This document shows, piece by piece, positions 39,507-48,553 of a stretch of 64,000 nt of DNA. Below the pieces are notes generated by a model. It made no database searches. It saw only the letters and a list, made by a program, of their open reading frames with translations, and had not been told where the DNA came from. A program made the position numbers and the translations under genes. Origin of the DNA: Prosthecobacter debontii (GTDB lineage Bacteria; Verrucomicrobiota; Verrucomicrobiia; Verrucomicrobiales; Akkermansiaceae). Each line of letters begins with the position of its first letter. Position 1 is the stretch's first letter. The stretch lies in contig CAMAXN010000002.1 in assembly GCA_945862245.1 (NCBI GenBank), forward strand, positions 58,469-122,468, read 5' to 3'.

Positions 39507-40745
39507 TTGAAAATTGAAATTTTAAACACTGGTACCGAACTCCTGCTTGGCAATACGCTCAATACCCACGGCAGCTGGTTCGGACGGCAGCTTTTTGCCA
39601 TGGGACTGCGCGTTGCGCGACAGGTCACCGTCCCGGATGGCGAGGCAATCCGCGAGGCTTTCTCTGAAATAGTTGTCCGCGCGGATATCCTACTCATTAC
39701 CGGCGGTCTCGGTCCCACCAGCGATGACCTAACCCGCGAGATCGTGGCGGAAACATTTGGCCTCGAACTCCATCAGGACGAGCAGGCGCTGCGTATTCTG
39801 GAGTCATTCTTCGCACTGCGCGGCAAGCCTATGGCTCCCGCTAACCTGCGCCAAGCGATGGTTCCTACTGGAGCCGAGGTCATGCTGAACCCCAATGGCA
39901 CCGCCCCTGGCCTCTACTTGCCACCGCGAATCAACGGCCACTCGAAATGCGCCGTCTTTCTCCTCCCAGGCCCGCCCCGCGAGCTTTACCCCATGTTCCA
40001 AAACGAGGTTGTCCCGCGCCTGCGCGCTCTCGCCGGGGTCTCCGAGATCGCCGCCGTCTCCGAACTAAAATTCACCGGCATCGGCGAAAGCGATTTCCAC
40101 CACGGCATCGATGCGGAACTCGCCAACGTCCCCGGCCTCGAATACGGCTACTGCGCTCGCATAGGCGAGGTCGATCTGCGTCTCATCGGCTCCCCGGAAG
40201 CACTCGCTGCCGGTCGTAATCTGGCGCTCACCTCCTTTGGCAGGCACCTCATCAGCGACGACGGTTCGTCCCTAGAAGCCACTGTAGTCCGTCTCTTGCG
40301 AGAAAAATCCCTCACCTTTGCCACTGCCGAAAGCTGCACCGGCGGACTCATCGCGAGCAGACTCACCAACGTCCCCGGAGCTAGCGATGTATTTTCTCAC
40401 GGCTGGGTCACTTACGCGAACGAGGCGAAAGCCTCCGAGCTCAGCGTACCCATGGAAATGATTGAAACCCATGGTGCGGTCTCTGAGGAAGTAGCCATCG
40501 CGATGGCAGAGGGAGCCCTGCAGGCAAGCGGTGCTGACTTCGCAGTCAGCGTCACCGGTATCGCAGGCCCGACCGGCGGCACTGAGCACAAGCCCGTCGG
40601 AACAGCATGGCTCGCCCTTGCAGAAAAAAGCGGCAGCACCCTCACTGAAAAAGTTTTCCACCCACGCTCCCGCAAGGATTTTAAGCAGGCCGTATCCCAA
40701 TCAGCCCTCGACATCCTTCGCCGCCGCCTCGTGCTCGCCTCGTGA
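39507..40745 (+). CDS. cinA: CinA-like nucleotide/NMN enzyme
   Basis: The protein has 412 residues. The start lies at the TTG codon at 39507 (TTGAAAATTGAA), which reads MKIEILNTGTELLLGN in the family pattern. The N-terminal MoaB-like domain (ITGGLGPTSDDLTREIVAE) has ADP-ribose pyrophosphatase activity in some members, and the C-terminal domain is a nicotinamide mononucleotide deamidase (PncC type; TAESCTGGLIASRLTNVPGAS and GIAGPTGGTEHKPVG). It takes part in NAD recycling. The preceding spacer holds AT-rich words. Confidence 0.92.
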   Translation: MKIEILNTGTELLLGNTLNTHGSWFGRQLFAMGLRVARQVTVPDGEAIREAFSEIVVRADILLITGGLGPTSDDLTREIVAETFGLELHQDEQALRILESFFALRGKPMAPANLRQAMVPTGAEVMLNPNGTAPGLYLPPRINGHSKCAVFLLPGPPRELYPMFQNEVVPRLRALAGVSEIAAVSELKFTGIGESDFHHGIDAELANVPGLEYGYCARIGEVDLRLIGSPEALAAGRNLALTSFGRHLISDDGSSLEATVVRLLREKSLTFATAESCTGGLIASRLTNVPGASDVFSHGWVTYANEAKASELSVPMEMIETHGAVSEEVAIAMAEGALQASGADFAVSVTGIAGPTGGTEHKPVGTAWLALAEKSGSTLTEKVFHPRSRKDFKQAVSQSALDILRRRLVLAS

Positions 40746-40803
40746 ATGCCCGTTTGGTCTACGCAGGCAATGACTCAAACCTTGGATTAAAGCACATCCA
40801 ACC

Positions 40804-40840
40804 TAAAAAAGCCCTCCGTGTGTTTACACGAGAGGGCTTT
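40804..40840 (-). terminator. Rho-independent terminator of rpoA-rplQ
   Basis: Arms 40808-40816 and 40832-40840 pair perfectly and are extended by an inner CGTGT/ACACG stem. On the minus strand the hairpin is followed by a T-run (40804-40810). It may also serve cinA from the other side. Confidence 0.92.
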
Positions 40841-40862
40841 ATGGATTTTCAAAGCGTAGTTG

Positions 40863-41339
40863 TTACTCAGCGGCGATGGCAGTTTCTTCCGTTTTCTCAG
40901 CTGCCTTTTTCTTAGCGGCTTTTATTGTGGGCTTGACCTCCTCGGCGGCAGCTTCCTCGACTACATCTTCAGGCTCAGCGGCCGGAAGATCAACCCACTC
41001 GATGATTGCCATCGGTGCGGAGTCGGTCATGCGTTGGCCGAGTTTGGTGATCCGGCAGTAACCACCCTGGCGATTCGCAGCGGCCGGTGCGACCTCTGCA
41101 AAAAGTTTCGATACAGCTTCCTTCTGGCGGAGAAAAGCGATGGCGAGCCTACGGGAATGCAGGTCGTTGCGCTTGGCTTGCGTGACAAGCTTTTCGGCGA
41201 CAGGGCGCAAAGCCTTGGCTTTTCCGAAAGTAGTACGGATGCACCCGTGCTCAATTAGGCTGCAAGCAAGGTTCGCAAGCAGCGATTTGCGGTGGGAGGC
41301 AGTACGTTTAAGCTTAGTGGTATTGCGGCGATGTCTCAT
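40863..41339 (-). CDS. rplQ: 50S ribosomal protein L17
   Basis: The protein has 158 residues. The core (about residues 1-118) matches L17: MRHRRNTTKLKRTASHRKSL, ACSLIEHGCIRTT, KLVTQAKRNDLHSRRLA and YCRITKLGQRMTDSAPMAIIEWV. After that comes an extension of about 40 residues rich in Ala, Glu and Lys (EEAAAEEVKPTIKAAKKKAAEK), which many bacteria lack. It follows rpoA on the same strand by 38 bp. Confidence 0.96.
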   Translation of the reverse strand: MRHRRNTTKLKRTASHRKSLLANLACSLIEHGCIRTTFGKAKALRPVAEKLVTQAKRNDLHSRRLAIAFLRQKEAVSKLFAEVAPAAANRQGGYCRITKLGQRMTDSAPMAIIEWVDLPAAEPEDVVEEAAAEEVKPTIKAAKKKAAEKTEETAIAAE

Positions 41340-41377
41340 CGGTGGCTTCCTTTAATGTTTTGGATGAAGTGTTTGTA

Positions 41378-42460
41378 TCAGTCGTCTAGGTTTTGTGCGA
41401 TAAGATCAGCGAGGCCAACAGGTGCTTCATCTTCTGCTCCGAGGCGCGGTCCGCGGGTGGCGATGGAGCCGCCGGCAATCAGCGCAGGCTCGAAGGTCAT
41501 ACCAAGGCCTAGGCCAAGTTCGACGAGCTTGTCCTTGATCTCGTTTAGGGATTTTTTCCCAAAGTTGCGGTATTTGAGCATTTCTGCTTCCGACTTCATA
41601 GTCAACTGACCGACAGAGGTGATGTTCGCGTTGTTCAGGCAGTTCGCCGCGCGGACGGAAAGCTCAATCTCGTTGACAGACATGCTGAGAAGTTTCTTGA
41701 GAGCAGTATTCTCTTCGCTCGACTCGGCGGGCGCCTCTTCGAAATCGACGGCATTCTCATCGTAGTTGACGAACACGTCGAGGTGATAGCGAAGAATCGC
41801 GGAAGCCTGAAGGAGCGCTTCCTGTGGAGTGATTCGGCCGTCAGTCCAAATATCGATGGTAAGTTTGTCGTAGTCGGTCATCTGCCCGACACGGGTGGTG
41901 TCCACGCTATATTTTACGCGGGTCACTGGAGAGAATATCGAGTCGATTGCGATTACTCCAATAGGCTGATCTTTGCGCTTGTTCTCATCTCCCGTGGAAA
42001 AACCACGGCCGACGCGAACTTCGAATTCACAATCAAACTTAACTTTCTTGTCGAGAGTGCAGATCACCTGATCTTTGTTGACCACATCGTAGATGTTGTC
42101 GCCCTGGATGTCGCCAGCGGTGATGACGCCGTCCCTTTCGACCTTGATGGCGAGAATGCGCGGCTCCTTGTCGTTGTGGGCGAACTTGACCTTCTTGAGG
42201 TTGAGAACAATGTCGGTAACATCCTCGACGACGCCGGGCAGGCTGGAAAATTCGTGTTGTACACCTGCGATACGCACGGAAGTGATGGATGCACCCTCAA
42301 GCGAGGAGAGCAATACGCGGCGAAGGGAGTTTCCTATGGTGTGGCCGTAGCCGCGTTCAAAGGGCTCCGCAACGAATTGCGCGTATGTGTCGGTGGCGGT
42401 TTCCTCGATGCGAACGAGACGATTGGGGAGCTCAAAGCGAGCAAGTGTAATAGCTGACAT
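41378..42460 (-). CDS. rpoA: RNA polymerase alpha subunit
   Basis: The protein has 360 residues. The N-terminal domain has FVAEPFERGYGHTIGNSLRRVLLSSLEGASITSVRI and KVERDGVITAGDI. The C-terminal domain has LLSMSVNEIELSVRAANCLNNANITSVGQL and LGLGLGM. The alpha dimer starts assembly of the polymerase and contacts activators and UP elements. rpsD, often directly upstream, is not adjacent here. Confidence 0.97.
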   Translation of the reverse strand: MSAITLARFELPNRLVRIEETATDTYAQFVAEPFERGYGHTIGNSLRRVLLSSLEGASITSVRIAGVQHEFSSLPGVVEDVTDIVLNLKKVKFAHNDKEPRILAIKVERDGVITAGDIQGDNIYDVVNKDQVICTLDKKVKFDCEFEVRVGRGFSTGDENKRKDQPIGVIAIDSIFSPVTRVKYSVDTTRVGQMTDYDKLTIDIWTDGRITPQEALLQASAILRYHLDVFVNYDENAVDFEEAPAESSEENTALKKLLSMSVNEIELSVRAANCLNNANITSVGQLTMKSEAEMLKYRNFGKKSLNEIKDKLVELGLGLGMTFEPALIAGGSIATRGPRLGAEDEAPVGLADLIAQNLDD

Positions 42461-42694
42461 GTTTTTTCTTGGTTACCGGGTTTCCCTCCAGCGAGCTAGG
42501 TGCTTGCGCACCCGGAGGACCAACGGCGCTTTCGGTTATAATTGCTCGCGGAGCGCGAAGAAAGTCGTTCAGCACCGTTTGTGCAATGTTTTTCGTAAAA
42601 AAAATCGAGAATTTCCGCTGATTCCTGCCCTTTATGCTTGGAGTCCGTTGCGCAGAATGCTTGTTTAGTAACTCTCACCCCCCCCCTTTGAAAT
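42461..42694. promoter_or_regulatory. Divergent spacer between rpoA and the AP2-like gene
   Basis: It holds the rpoA leader and two short hairpins: GGTGC-TTGC-GCACC at 42510-42523 and GCTCGCGGAGC at about 42543-42553. A run of nine C at 42678-42686 lies 8 nt before the plus-strand start codon. No gene is visible. Confidence 0.5.
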
Positions 42695-42955
42695 ATGAAG
42701 TCGAAGAAAAATCTAACTCGATTTACTTATGAGAACGCTGCCTTCGAAGGCTGGCGCCTCTGCATCAGCCGTGGCGGCACTACGTTCACTAAGTATTTTC
42801 CGGACAAGAAATTCGGTGGACCCCGCAAGGCACTCGATGCCGCTGAAAAAGCGCTTCAGATACTTAAAGGTTTGCTTGAAAGCACGGCAAAAGTAAGAGG
42901 CAAGCTCAGCCCCACCACTATAAAGAAAAGCGAGTCACTGCTATCTAAGCTCTGA
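42695..42955 (+). CDS. Small AP2-like DNA-binding protein
   Basis: The protein has 86 residues. The segment EGWRLCISRGGTTFTKYFPD followed by KKFGGPRKALDAAEKALQIL resembles the three-strand plus helix AP2/arm-type DNA-binding domain found in plant ERF factors and bacterial integrase-linked proteins. The rest is a basic helix with TIKKSESLLSKL. Free-standing AP2-like proteins occur in bacteria, but targets are unknown. A C-tract precedes the start, and no Shine-Dalgarno sequence is visible. Confidence 0.6.
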   Translation: MKSKKNLTRFTYENAAFEGWRLCISRGGTTFTKYFPDKKFGGPRKALDAAEKALQILKGLLESTAKVRGKLSPTTIKKSESLLSKL

Positions 42956-43008
42956 TCGTTTAATGATATTACCACTTTTCGGAATACGGATTGGTGCTTT
43001 TATCAGGA

Positions 43009-44409
43009 ATGCCGCCTGTCATCCATTGGTTCAGACGCGACCTCCGCATCGCTGACAACACCGCCCTTCACCACGCCGCGAGCGAGGGCATGCCAGTTAT
43101 CCCTGTTTACGTCCTGAGCAATTGGATACATTCCCACCACTGGACGGGCGCGAACCGTCAGTATTTTCTTTGCGGGAGCCTAACCTCGCTAGCCAACAAT
43201 CTCGAAACACTCTCTGGGCGCCTGATCGTCCGTGCAGGAGAGGCGGTTGAAGAACTGAGGAAGCTTGTCGAACAGACCGGTGCGGCTGCGATCCATTTTA
43301 ACCGCGATCCGGATCCTTTCGGAAAAGCTACGGAGGCTAGGCTAGCGGTGCTCTGCGCAAAACTGGGTATCGCCTGCCATGGTTATGATGATGTCGCCCT
43401 GCATAACCCTGCGGCAGTCCTCACCCAGACTGGGAACCCCTATAAGGTTTACACCCCGTATTCGCGGAACTGGCTTTTCATTGAAAAGCCCGCCCCTCTG
43501 CCCAAGCCGAAATCGCTCAGCACACCGCCCGGCATTTCTTCACTGCCACTGCCAAGCGTTTCGCATTGGGAATTGGATACACCCATCGCCGAGCTCTCCG
43601 AGCCCGGGGAGCGCGCCGCCCGCACCCGCATGGATCGCGCCGTTTCCGAAATCATATCCGGATACTCCGCACGGCGCGACCTCCCCGCGGAAAATGGCAC
43701 CTCACGCCTCTCCCAAGATCTGCGCCTCGGACTCATCTCCATCCGCACCCTTTATCGCAAGGTTACCGAAGCACGTGCAAGCGCCTCCCCTTCCGCGCAG
43801 ACGTCCATCGACATCTACATCAAGGAACTTGCATGGCGGGAATTCTACTTCGCTATCCTAAACCATTTTCCGCATGTCCTCGACCACGAGTTTAACCCGA
43901 ACTGGGTCGGCCTGCCATGGTATGAGCCAGGGGAAAAATTCGAACTCTGGAAAAACGGCCGCACCGGTTTCCCCATCGTCGATGCCGGAATGCGCCAGCT
44001 GCTTGCCACCGGCTTTATGCACAACCGCCTCCGCATGATCACCGCGATGTTCCTCACCAAGGATTTACACATCGATTGGAAACTCGGCGAGTCCCACTTC
44101 ATGCAACACCTGACGGACGGCGAAATCGCTTCCAACAACGGCGGTTGGCAATGGTCCGCTGGCACCGGAGCCGACGCCGCACCTTATTTCCGCATCCAGA
44201 ACCCATGGTCACAGACCGCGAAGCACGATCCCGACGGGAAATACATCAAGCGCTGGATCCCCGAGCTCGCGAAGGTTGATCCGAAACGTTTCCAAGCCCC
44301 CCCGGACAACAACCGCCCCCTCGCCGACGGCTACCCGCTGCCCTGCCTCGACCACAAGACCGAACGCGACCGCACCCTCGCCATTTTCAAGAATCACCGG
44401 GCAAAATGA
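43009..44409 (+). CDS. phr: Deoxyribodipyrimidine photolyase
   Basis: The ATG at 43009 gives 466 residues. The enzyme repairs UV-induced pyrimidine dimers with blue light and FAD. The antenna domain starts with IHWFRRDLRIADNTALHHA. The FAD domain has YIKELAWREFYFAILNHFP, NGRTGFPIVDAGMRQLLATGFMHNRLRMI, HIDWKLGESHFM and NNGGWQWSAGTGADAAPYFRI, all class I CPD photolyase marks. The gene overlaps the next one by 4 bp, which suggests coupling. Confidence 0.93.
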   Translation: MPPVIHWFRRDLRIADNTALHHAASEGMPVIPVYVLSNWIHSHHWTGANRQYFLCGSLTSLANNLETLSGRLIVRAGEAVEELRKLVEQTGAAAIHFNRDPDPFGKATEARLAVLCAKLGIACHGYDDVALHNPAAVLTQTGNPYKVYTPYSRNWLFIEKPAPLPKPKSLSTPPGISSLPLPSVSHWELDTPIAELSEPGERAARTRMDRAVSEIISGYSARRDLPAENGTSRLSQDLRLGLISIRTLYRKVTEARASASPSAQTSIDIYIKELAWREFYFAILNHFPHVLDHEFNPNWVGLPWYEPGEKFELWKNGRTGFPIVDAGMRQLLATGFMHNRLRMITAMFLTKDLHIDWKLGESHFMQHLTDGEIASNNGGWQWSAGTGADAAPYFRIQNPWSQTAKHDPDGKYIKRWIPELAKVDPKRFQAPPDNNRPLADGYPLPCLDHKTERDRTLAIFKNHRAK

Positions 44410-45221
44410 AACTCGCCATCTGCAACGAAACCTTCCGCGACCACGACTTCCCCGGCACCTGCGCCGAGGCGGCCCGCCATGGCTACACCGGCCTTGAGGT
44501 CGCTCCTTTCACGCTTGGAGATCCGGCTTCCCTCACCACCGCCGACGCGGAAAAACTCGGTGCCATCGTCCGTGACCACGGTCTAGAAATGGTCGGCTTC
44601 CACTGGCTACTCGCCAAAACCGAAGGCTACCACCTCACCGATCCCGACCCCACCGTCCAAGCCCGCACCTTTGCTTACGCCCGGCACCTAGCCGAACTCT
44701 GCTCCGCCATGGGCGGCAAAATCATGGTCTGGGGCAGCCCGCAGCAACGGACCCTCCATCCCTCATGGTCGCGCCCGGACGCAGAGGCGCGCACCATCGA
44801 TTTCTTCCAAAACCTCTCCCCGCACCTCGCCGCGGCGGGAATCACCATCGCCTTCGAATTCCTCGGTCCTACGGAAACGAATTTCATCAACACCGCCGCC
44901 GAGACCATCGCCCTCTTGGAAAAAATAAACTCGCCGAACGTCCGGCTTCACCTCGACGTGAAAGCGATGTCAGCCGACACCCGCCTCATCCCGGAAATCG
45001 TCCGCACTTCGCTCCCTTGGACCGCCCACTTCCACGCCAACGACCCCAACCTCCGAGGCCCCGGCATGGGCGAGATCGACTTCCCCCCCGTCGCCACCGA
45101 GCTCATGCACGGCGGCTACGACAAATGGGTCTCTGTCGAGGTCTTCGACACCACCATCAGCCCTGATATCCTTGCGGCGGAGAGTATGAAAAATATGCGG
45201 GCAGCATTTCCCTCAGTCTGA
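44406..45221 (+). CDS. Xylose isomerase-like sugar phosphate isomerase/epimerase
   Basis: The protein has 271 residues and a TIM-barrel fold. Possible metal ligands are Glu in TIAFEFLGPTE, Asp in LHLDVKAM, His in AHFHANDPN and Glu in WVSVEVFDT. The substrate of this family is diverse (ketoses, inosose, hydroxypyruvate). The start overlaps the photolyase stop by 4 bp and the stop is 3 bp from the convergent MFS gene. A link to photorepair is unlikely beyond co-transcription. Confidence 0.83.
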   Translation: MKLAICNETFRDHDFPGTCAEAARHGYTGLEVAPFTLGDPASLTTADAEKLGAIVRDHGLEMVGFHWLLAKTEGYHLTDPDPTVQARTFAYARHLAELCSAMGGKIMVWGSPQQRTLHPSWSRPDAEARTIDFFQNLSPHLAAAGITIAFEFLGPTETNFINTAAETIALLEKINSPNVRLHLDVKAMSADTRLIPEIVRTSLPWTAHFHANDPNLRGPGMGEIDFPPVATELMHGGYDKWVSVEVFDTTISPDILAAESMKNMRAAFPSV

Positions 45222-45224
45222 TCA

Positions 45225-46703
45225 CTACTCCGGCAGCGGCTTGCCTTTTGTTTCCGGAAGGAAAGGCAGGACCAGCAGTCCCAGCAGGAAAATCAGACAC
45301 ATGCACGAGGCGGCATCGCGGAAGGCATCAATCTTCGCATTCGCCACGTCCCCACCAACCTCCGCAGCCTTAACCGCCGCTTTGTCCGCGAGACTTTTAG
45401 CCAGCAGAGCAAGGGTCAGGGGCCCTGTCGCCGCGAGGTAGCGTCCAACGTTGTAGCAGAACGATACGCCCGTCGCACGCAGGCGGGTTGGGAAAAGCTC
45501 GGGCAGGTAGATCGAGAATCCTGCAAACACCGAAAGCTGGAAGAAGCCCATCAGAGGTGCCATCCACAGGATATCCCAGCGCCCGTTGATTTTTCCAAGC
45601 ATCTGGAAAACGAAGACTGTCATCACCAGCGCACCTAGGAAGAATAATGCGAAGGCTTTCTTGCGCCCGATCCGCTCGGTCACACGGGTGAACGCCATCA
45701 TGCCAAAAAATGCTCCGACATTGAAACATAGAAGATTCAAAGAACTCCAAATCTGTTTCCCCTTGCTGATCTCTGCCTCCGTTGCGCCGCTCGCTTTAAA
45801 ATGATTGGTGATAATATCGCCGACGAGGTCGGTGGAAAACACCCCGATCCCCCAAAGCCCGATCACCCCGGCGCATGAAAGCACCATGCCGAGCAGGGCA
45901 TGCCGCCGCCATGTGGGATCGCTGAAAAGATCTTTGTAGGAACCGGATTTTTTCCCTTCGGCAGTGGCGCGGTCGCGAGCCTCGATCCACGCCTGAGGCT
46001 CCTTGATGCGAAGTTGGATCGTGGCAACCATGAAGGCTGGCAGCGCACCGATCACAAACAACCACATCCAGTAGTTCGGGTTGGTGCCGATCGCGGTAAG
46101 GGCGATCCCCAATCCAATAAATCCCGCCGCCACGTTTCCGACCGCAGAAAATGATTGCAGCACACCCAGCGCGCGCGGACGCACCCCGCTGGGCACGGTG
46201 TCTGCCACAAGAGCCACCGCGAGACCGAAAACCCCGCCCACACCCAGCCCGGTGATGAAGCGGAAGATACAAAAATCCATGAAGTGCGGTGACAGCCCCT
46301 CAAACCAAGGCACCGAAGTCAAATGGAGTGCCTGGGCGACCGTCGCCAACTTGGGAAATCCCGCCAGTGCGGAAAGACCCGTCGCCAATGAGTAAAGCAG
46401 CACGGTGACCGCCAGCATTTTCACCCTGCCGTAGCGATCCCCCAGCGATCCGAAAATCATCCCACCCGTCGCCCATCCGAAGACGAAGATCGCCGTCGCG
46501 ATTCCTCCGAAAAACTTGGTGTCCTGTCCCTTGTCCAACAGCGCCGCCATCGCAGGATTCCGCGCGAGGTTGAAAAGCTGCTGATCCAAGCAATCAAACA
46601 TCCATGCCAAAGTCGCTACAATAAATACCAGGCGCTGGTAAGGGGCTAGCTGACCCCACCAACCGTTGGCGTCATTTGAGGATAATGCGGCGGATTTTGA
46701 CAT
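45225..46703 (-). CDS. MFS transporter, sugar/acid type
   Basis: The protein has 492 residues with about 12 membrane helices and the MFS signature GSLGDRYGRVKML after helix 2. The first helix has LAWMFDCLDQQLFNLARNPAM, and the middle loop (ASGATEAEISKGKQIW) and RITERIGRKK-like part (TRVTERIGRKKAFAL) follow. YLPELFPTRLRATGVSFCYNVGR fits the sialate/metabolite:H+ symporter group. It may import the sugar or acid handled by the convergent isomerase gene, only 3 bp away; this is inferred from position. Confidence 0.82.
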   Translation of the reverse strand: MSKSAALSSNDANGWWGQLAPYQRLVFIVATLAWMFDCLDQQLFNLARNPAMAALLDKGQDTKFFGGIATAIFVFGWATGGMIFGSLGDRYGRVKMLAVTVLLYSLATGLSALAGFPKLATVAQALHLTSVPWFEGLSPHFMDFCIFRFITGLGVGGVFGLAVALVADTVPSGVRPRALGVLQSFSAVGNVAAGFIGLGIALTAIGTNPNYWMWLFVIGALPAFMVATIQLRIKEPQAWIEARDRATAEGKKSGSYKDLFSDPTWRRHALLGMVLSCAGVIGLWGIGVFSTDLVGDIITNHFKASGATEAEISKGKQIWSSLNLLCFNVGAFFGMMAFTRVTERIGRKKAFALFFLGALVMTVFVFQMLGKINGRWDILWMAPLMGFFQLSVFAGFSIYLPELFPTRLRATGVSFCYNVGRYLAATGPLTLALLAKSLADKAAVKAAEVGGDVANAKIDAFRDAASCMCLIFLLGLLVLPFLPETKGKPLPE

Positions 46704-46819
46704 AGGTATTTTGAGTTAAATGACTCCATGCACTCCACTGACACACGCCCCCGCCGACAAGCACTATTATAGTTCTATTGGCGACTGGGCTCACTACAGA
46801 GACAGACATCATTCCATTC

Positions 46820-47272
46820 CTAGCATCCAGGAATGAAAATTCCCTCCCTCGCGATCTGCCTGCCATCAAGTGGAAAATCCCCTTTACCATCCAACACCCG
46901 CCTCGCGATGTGGAAACACCTCCATGCTCGGGCAACGCGCACCTCTCTCCTCGGCTCGCTCATCCGCGTGGCAAGGTGCTGAAAATGCCGGACGGGATTC
47001 CCCAGAAAACCGCATTCCCCGCTAGCCGCATTTTGTAAAATCCACTCCAACGCCGCAAAGGGCCACGGCCATTCCATAAGAACCGAATCATCTTCCCGCA
47101 GATCCGCAGAAAATGCCCGGTTGAGCTGTAGGATCGCCTGCGCTGGTTTCCCTTCCAACCAAAAGCCTTGCGCAAAGGTAAGCGCATCGAGATAAAAACT
47201 AGCGCCTCGTCCCGCGCCGTGGTTTTTTTGTTTCTCCTCAGAATAGGGCGGTAGATGGGGGCAAGGTGGCAC
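46820..47272 (-). CDS. Conserved-looking protein of unknown function
   Basis: From a GTG at 47272 the frame gives 150 residues and stops at 46820. An in-frame extension to 47521 would lie antisense in pfk and has no protein-like features, so I dropped it. The protein has YLDALTFAQGFWLEGKPAQAIL, MEWPWPFAALEWILQNA, CGFLGNPVRHFQHLATRM and FHIARRVLDGKGDFPLDG. It is rich in aromatic residues and Arg, with no signal peptide or membrane helix. I do not recognise it. It is divergent from pfk with 54 bp between the starts. Confidence 0.65.
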   Translation of the reverse strand: MPPCPHLPPYSEEKQKNHGAGRGASFYLDALTFAQGFWLEGKPAQAILQLNRAFSADLREDDSVLMEWPWPFAALEWILQNAASGECGFLGNPVRHFQHLATRMSEPRREVRVARAWRCFHIARRVLDGKGDFPLDGRQIAREGIFIPGC

Positions 47273-47326
47273 ACCCCAATCTTCGTTCTTGCCCCCGCAA
47301 GGCGAAAGAGAAATCCTGCCGGCCGC

Positions 47327-48553
47327 ATGAGTAACCGTCTCGAAGGAAAAGTCCTCGTCGCCCAAGGTGGCGGCCCCACCCCTGTTATCAACCAAAGCAT
47401 CGTCGGCGTTGCGCTGGAAGCCCGGAAATTCTCGCAGGTCACCTGCATCTACGGCGCGGTGCACGGCGTTTCCGGCATCATCAACGAGAACTTCGTGGAT
47501 CTCACCCGCGAGACCACACACAACCTAGAGCAAGTCGCCGGAACCCCTTCCTCCGGACTTCTCTCCACCCGCGACAAACCCGATGAGGACTACTGCACGC
47601 GCATGTTTGAGGTGATGAAAGCCCACGACATACGCTACTTCTTTTACGTCGGCGGCAACGACTCCTCCGACACTGTCCGCATCGTCAACGAACAAGCGAA
47701 GGCCGCAAACTACGAGCTGCGCGCGATCCATATCCCCAAGACGATCGACAACGACCTGATGGAAAACGACCACTGCCCCGGCTTCGGCTCGGCAGCGCGA
47801 TTCGTCACGCAGGCATTCATGGGGGTGAACCTCGACAACCGTGCACTTCAAGGCGTATACATCGGCGTCATCATGGGCCGCCATGCCGGATTCCTCACCG
47901 CCGCCTCCGCTCTCGCACAGAAATACTACAACGATGGCCCGCACCTCGTCTATGTGCCGGAGCGCCACTTTAAGACGGAGCAACTCCTCGCTGATGTAGA
48001 TCGCATCTATTCAAAATACGGCATTTGCACCATCGCCGTTTCCGAAGGCATTTCCGACCCAGACGGCACTCCAATGATCGTGAAACTCTTGGGCAAAGAG
48101 GAGCGCGACTCCCACGGCAACGTCCAACTCTCCGGCACCGGCGCCCTCGGAGACCTCCTCGCCGAGACGATCCGCAACGGTCTCAAGATCAAACGGGTGC
48201 GCTCCGACACTTTCGGCTACCTCCAGCGCTCGTTCATGGGCATCCAGTCGGACCGCGATGCTCGCGAGGCTCGCGAGGTCGGCGAAAAAGCCGTGCAATA
48301 CGCGATGTGGGACAACGCCAATGGCTCGGTCGCCATTAAGCGCCCTGTCCTCGACTACTCGGTCGATTACGAACTGGTTGACATCGCCAAGGTAGCTGGG
48401 AAAACCCGCCACATGCCGGACAACTTTATTAACCACGAAGGCAACGGTGTGACCCAAGATTTCCTTAACTACTGCCGACCGCTGCTCGGTTCCAACATGC
48501 CCGAACCGCACCGCCTCCGCGCCCCGGCCGTATCAAAAATCCTTCATAAATGA
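47327..48553 (+). CDS. pfp: PPi-dependent 6-phosphofructokinase
   Basis: The ATG at 47327 gives 408 residues. The protein belongs to the phosphofructokinase A group. The N-terminus reads LVAQGGGPTPVINQS. The segment VGGNDS (109-113) places Asp at the position of the ATP-type Gly, and PKTIDND (137-143) has Lys where ATP enzymes have Gly; both changes mark PPi-dependent enzymes. MGRHAGFLTAASAL and PERHFKTEQLL follow. The reaction is reversible and saves ATP. With eno and gpmI it makes most of a glycolytic core in one window. Confidence 0.9.
   Translation: MSNRLEGKVLVAQGGGPTPVINQSIVGVALEARKFSQVTCIYGAVHGVSGIINENFVDLTRETTHNLEQVAGTPSSGLLSTRDKPDEDYCTRMFEVMKAHDIRYFFYVGGNDSSDTVRIVNEQAKAANYELRAIHIPKTIDNDLMENDHCPGFGSAARFVTQAFMGVNLDNRALQGVYIGVIMGRHAGFLTAASALAQKYYNDGPHLVYVPERHFKTEQLLADVDRIYSKYGICTIAVSEGISDPDGTPMIVKLLGKEERDSHGNVQLSGTGALGDLLAETIRNGLKIKRVRSDTFGYLQRSFMGIQSDRDAREAREVGEKAVQYAMWDNANGSVAIKRPVLDYSVDYELVDIAKVAGKTRHMPDNFINHEGNGVTQDFLNYCRPLLGSNMPEPHRLRAPAVSKILHK

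Noticed and set aside
46820..47521. Extended 233-codon version of the unknown minus-strand protein
   Set aside because: The extra N-terminal part is antisense to pfp and lacks protein-like features; the shorter GTG start at 47272 is preferred.
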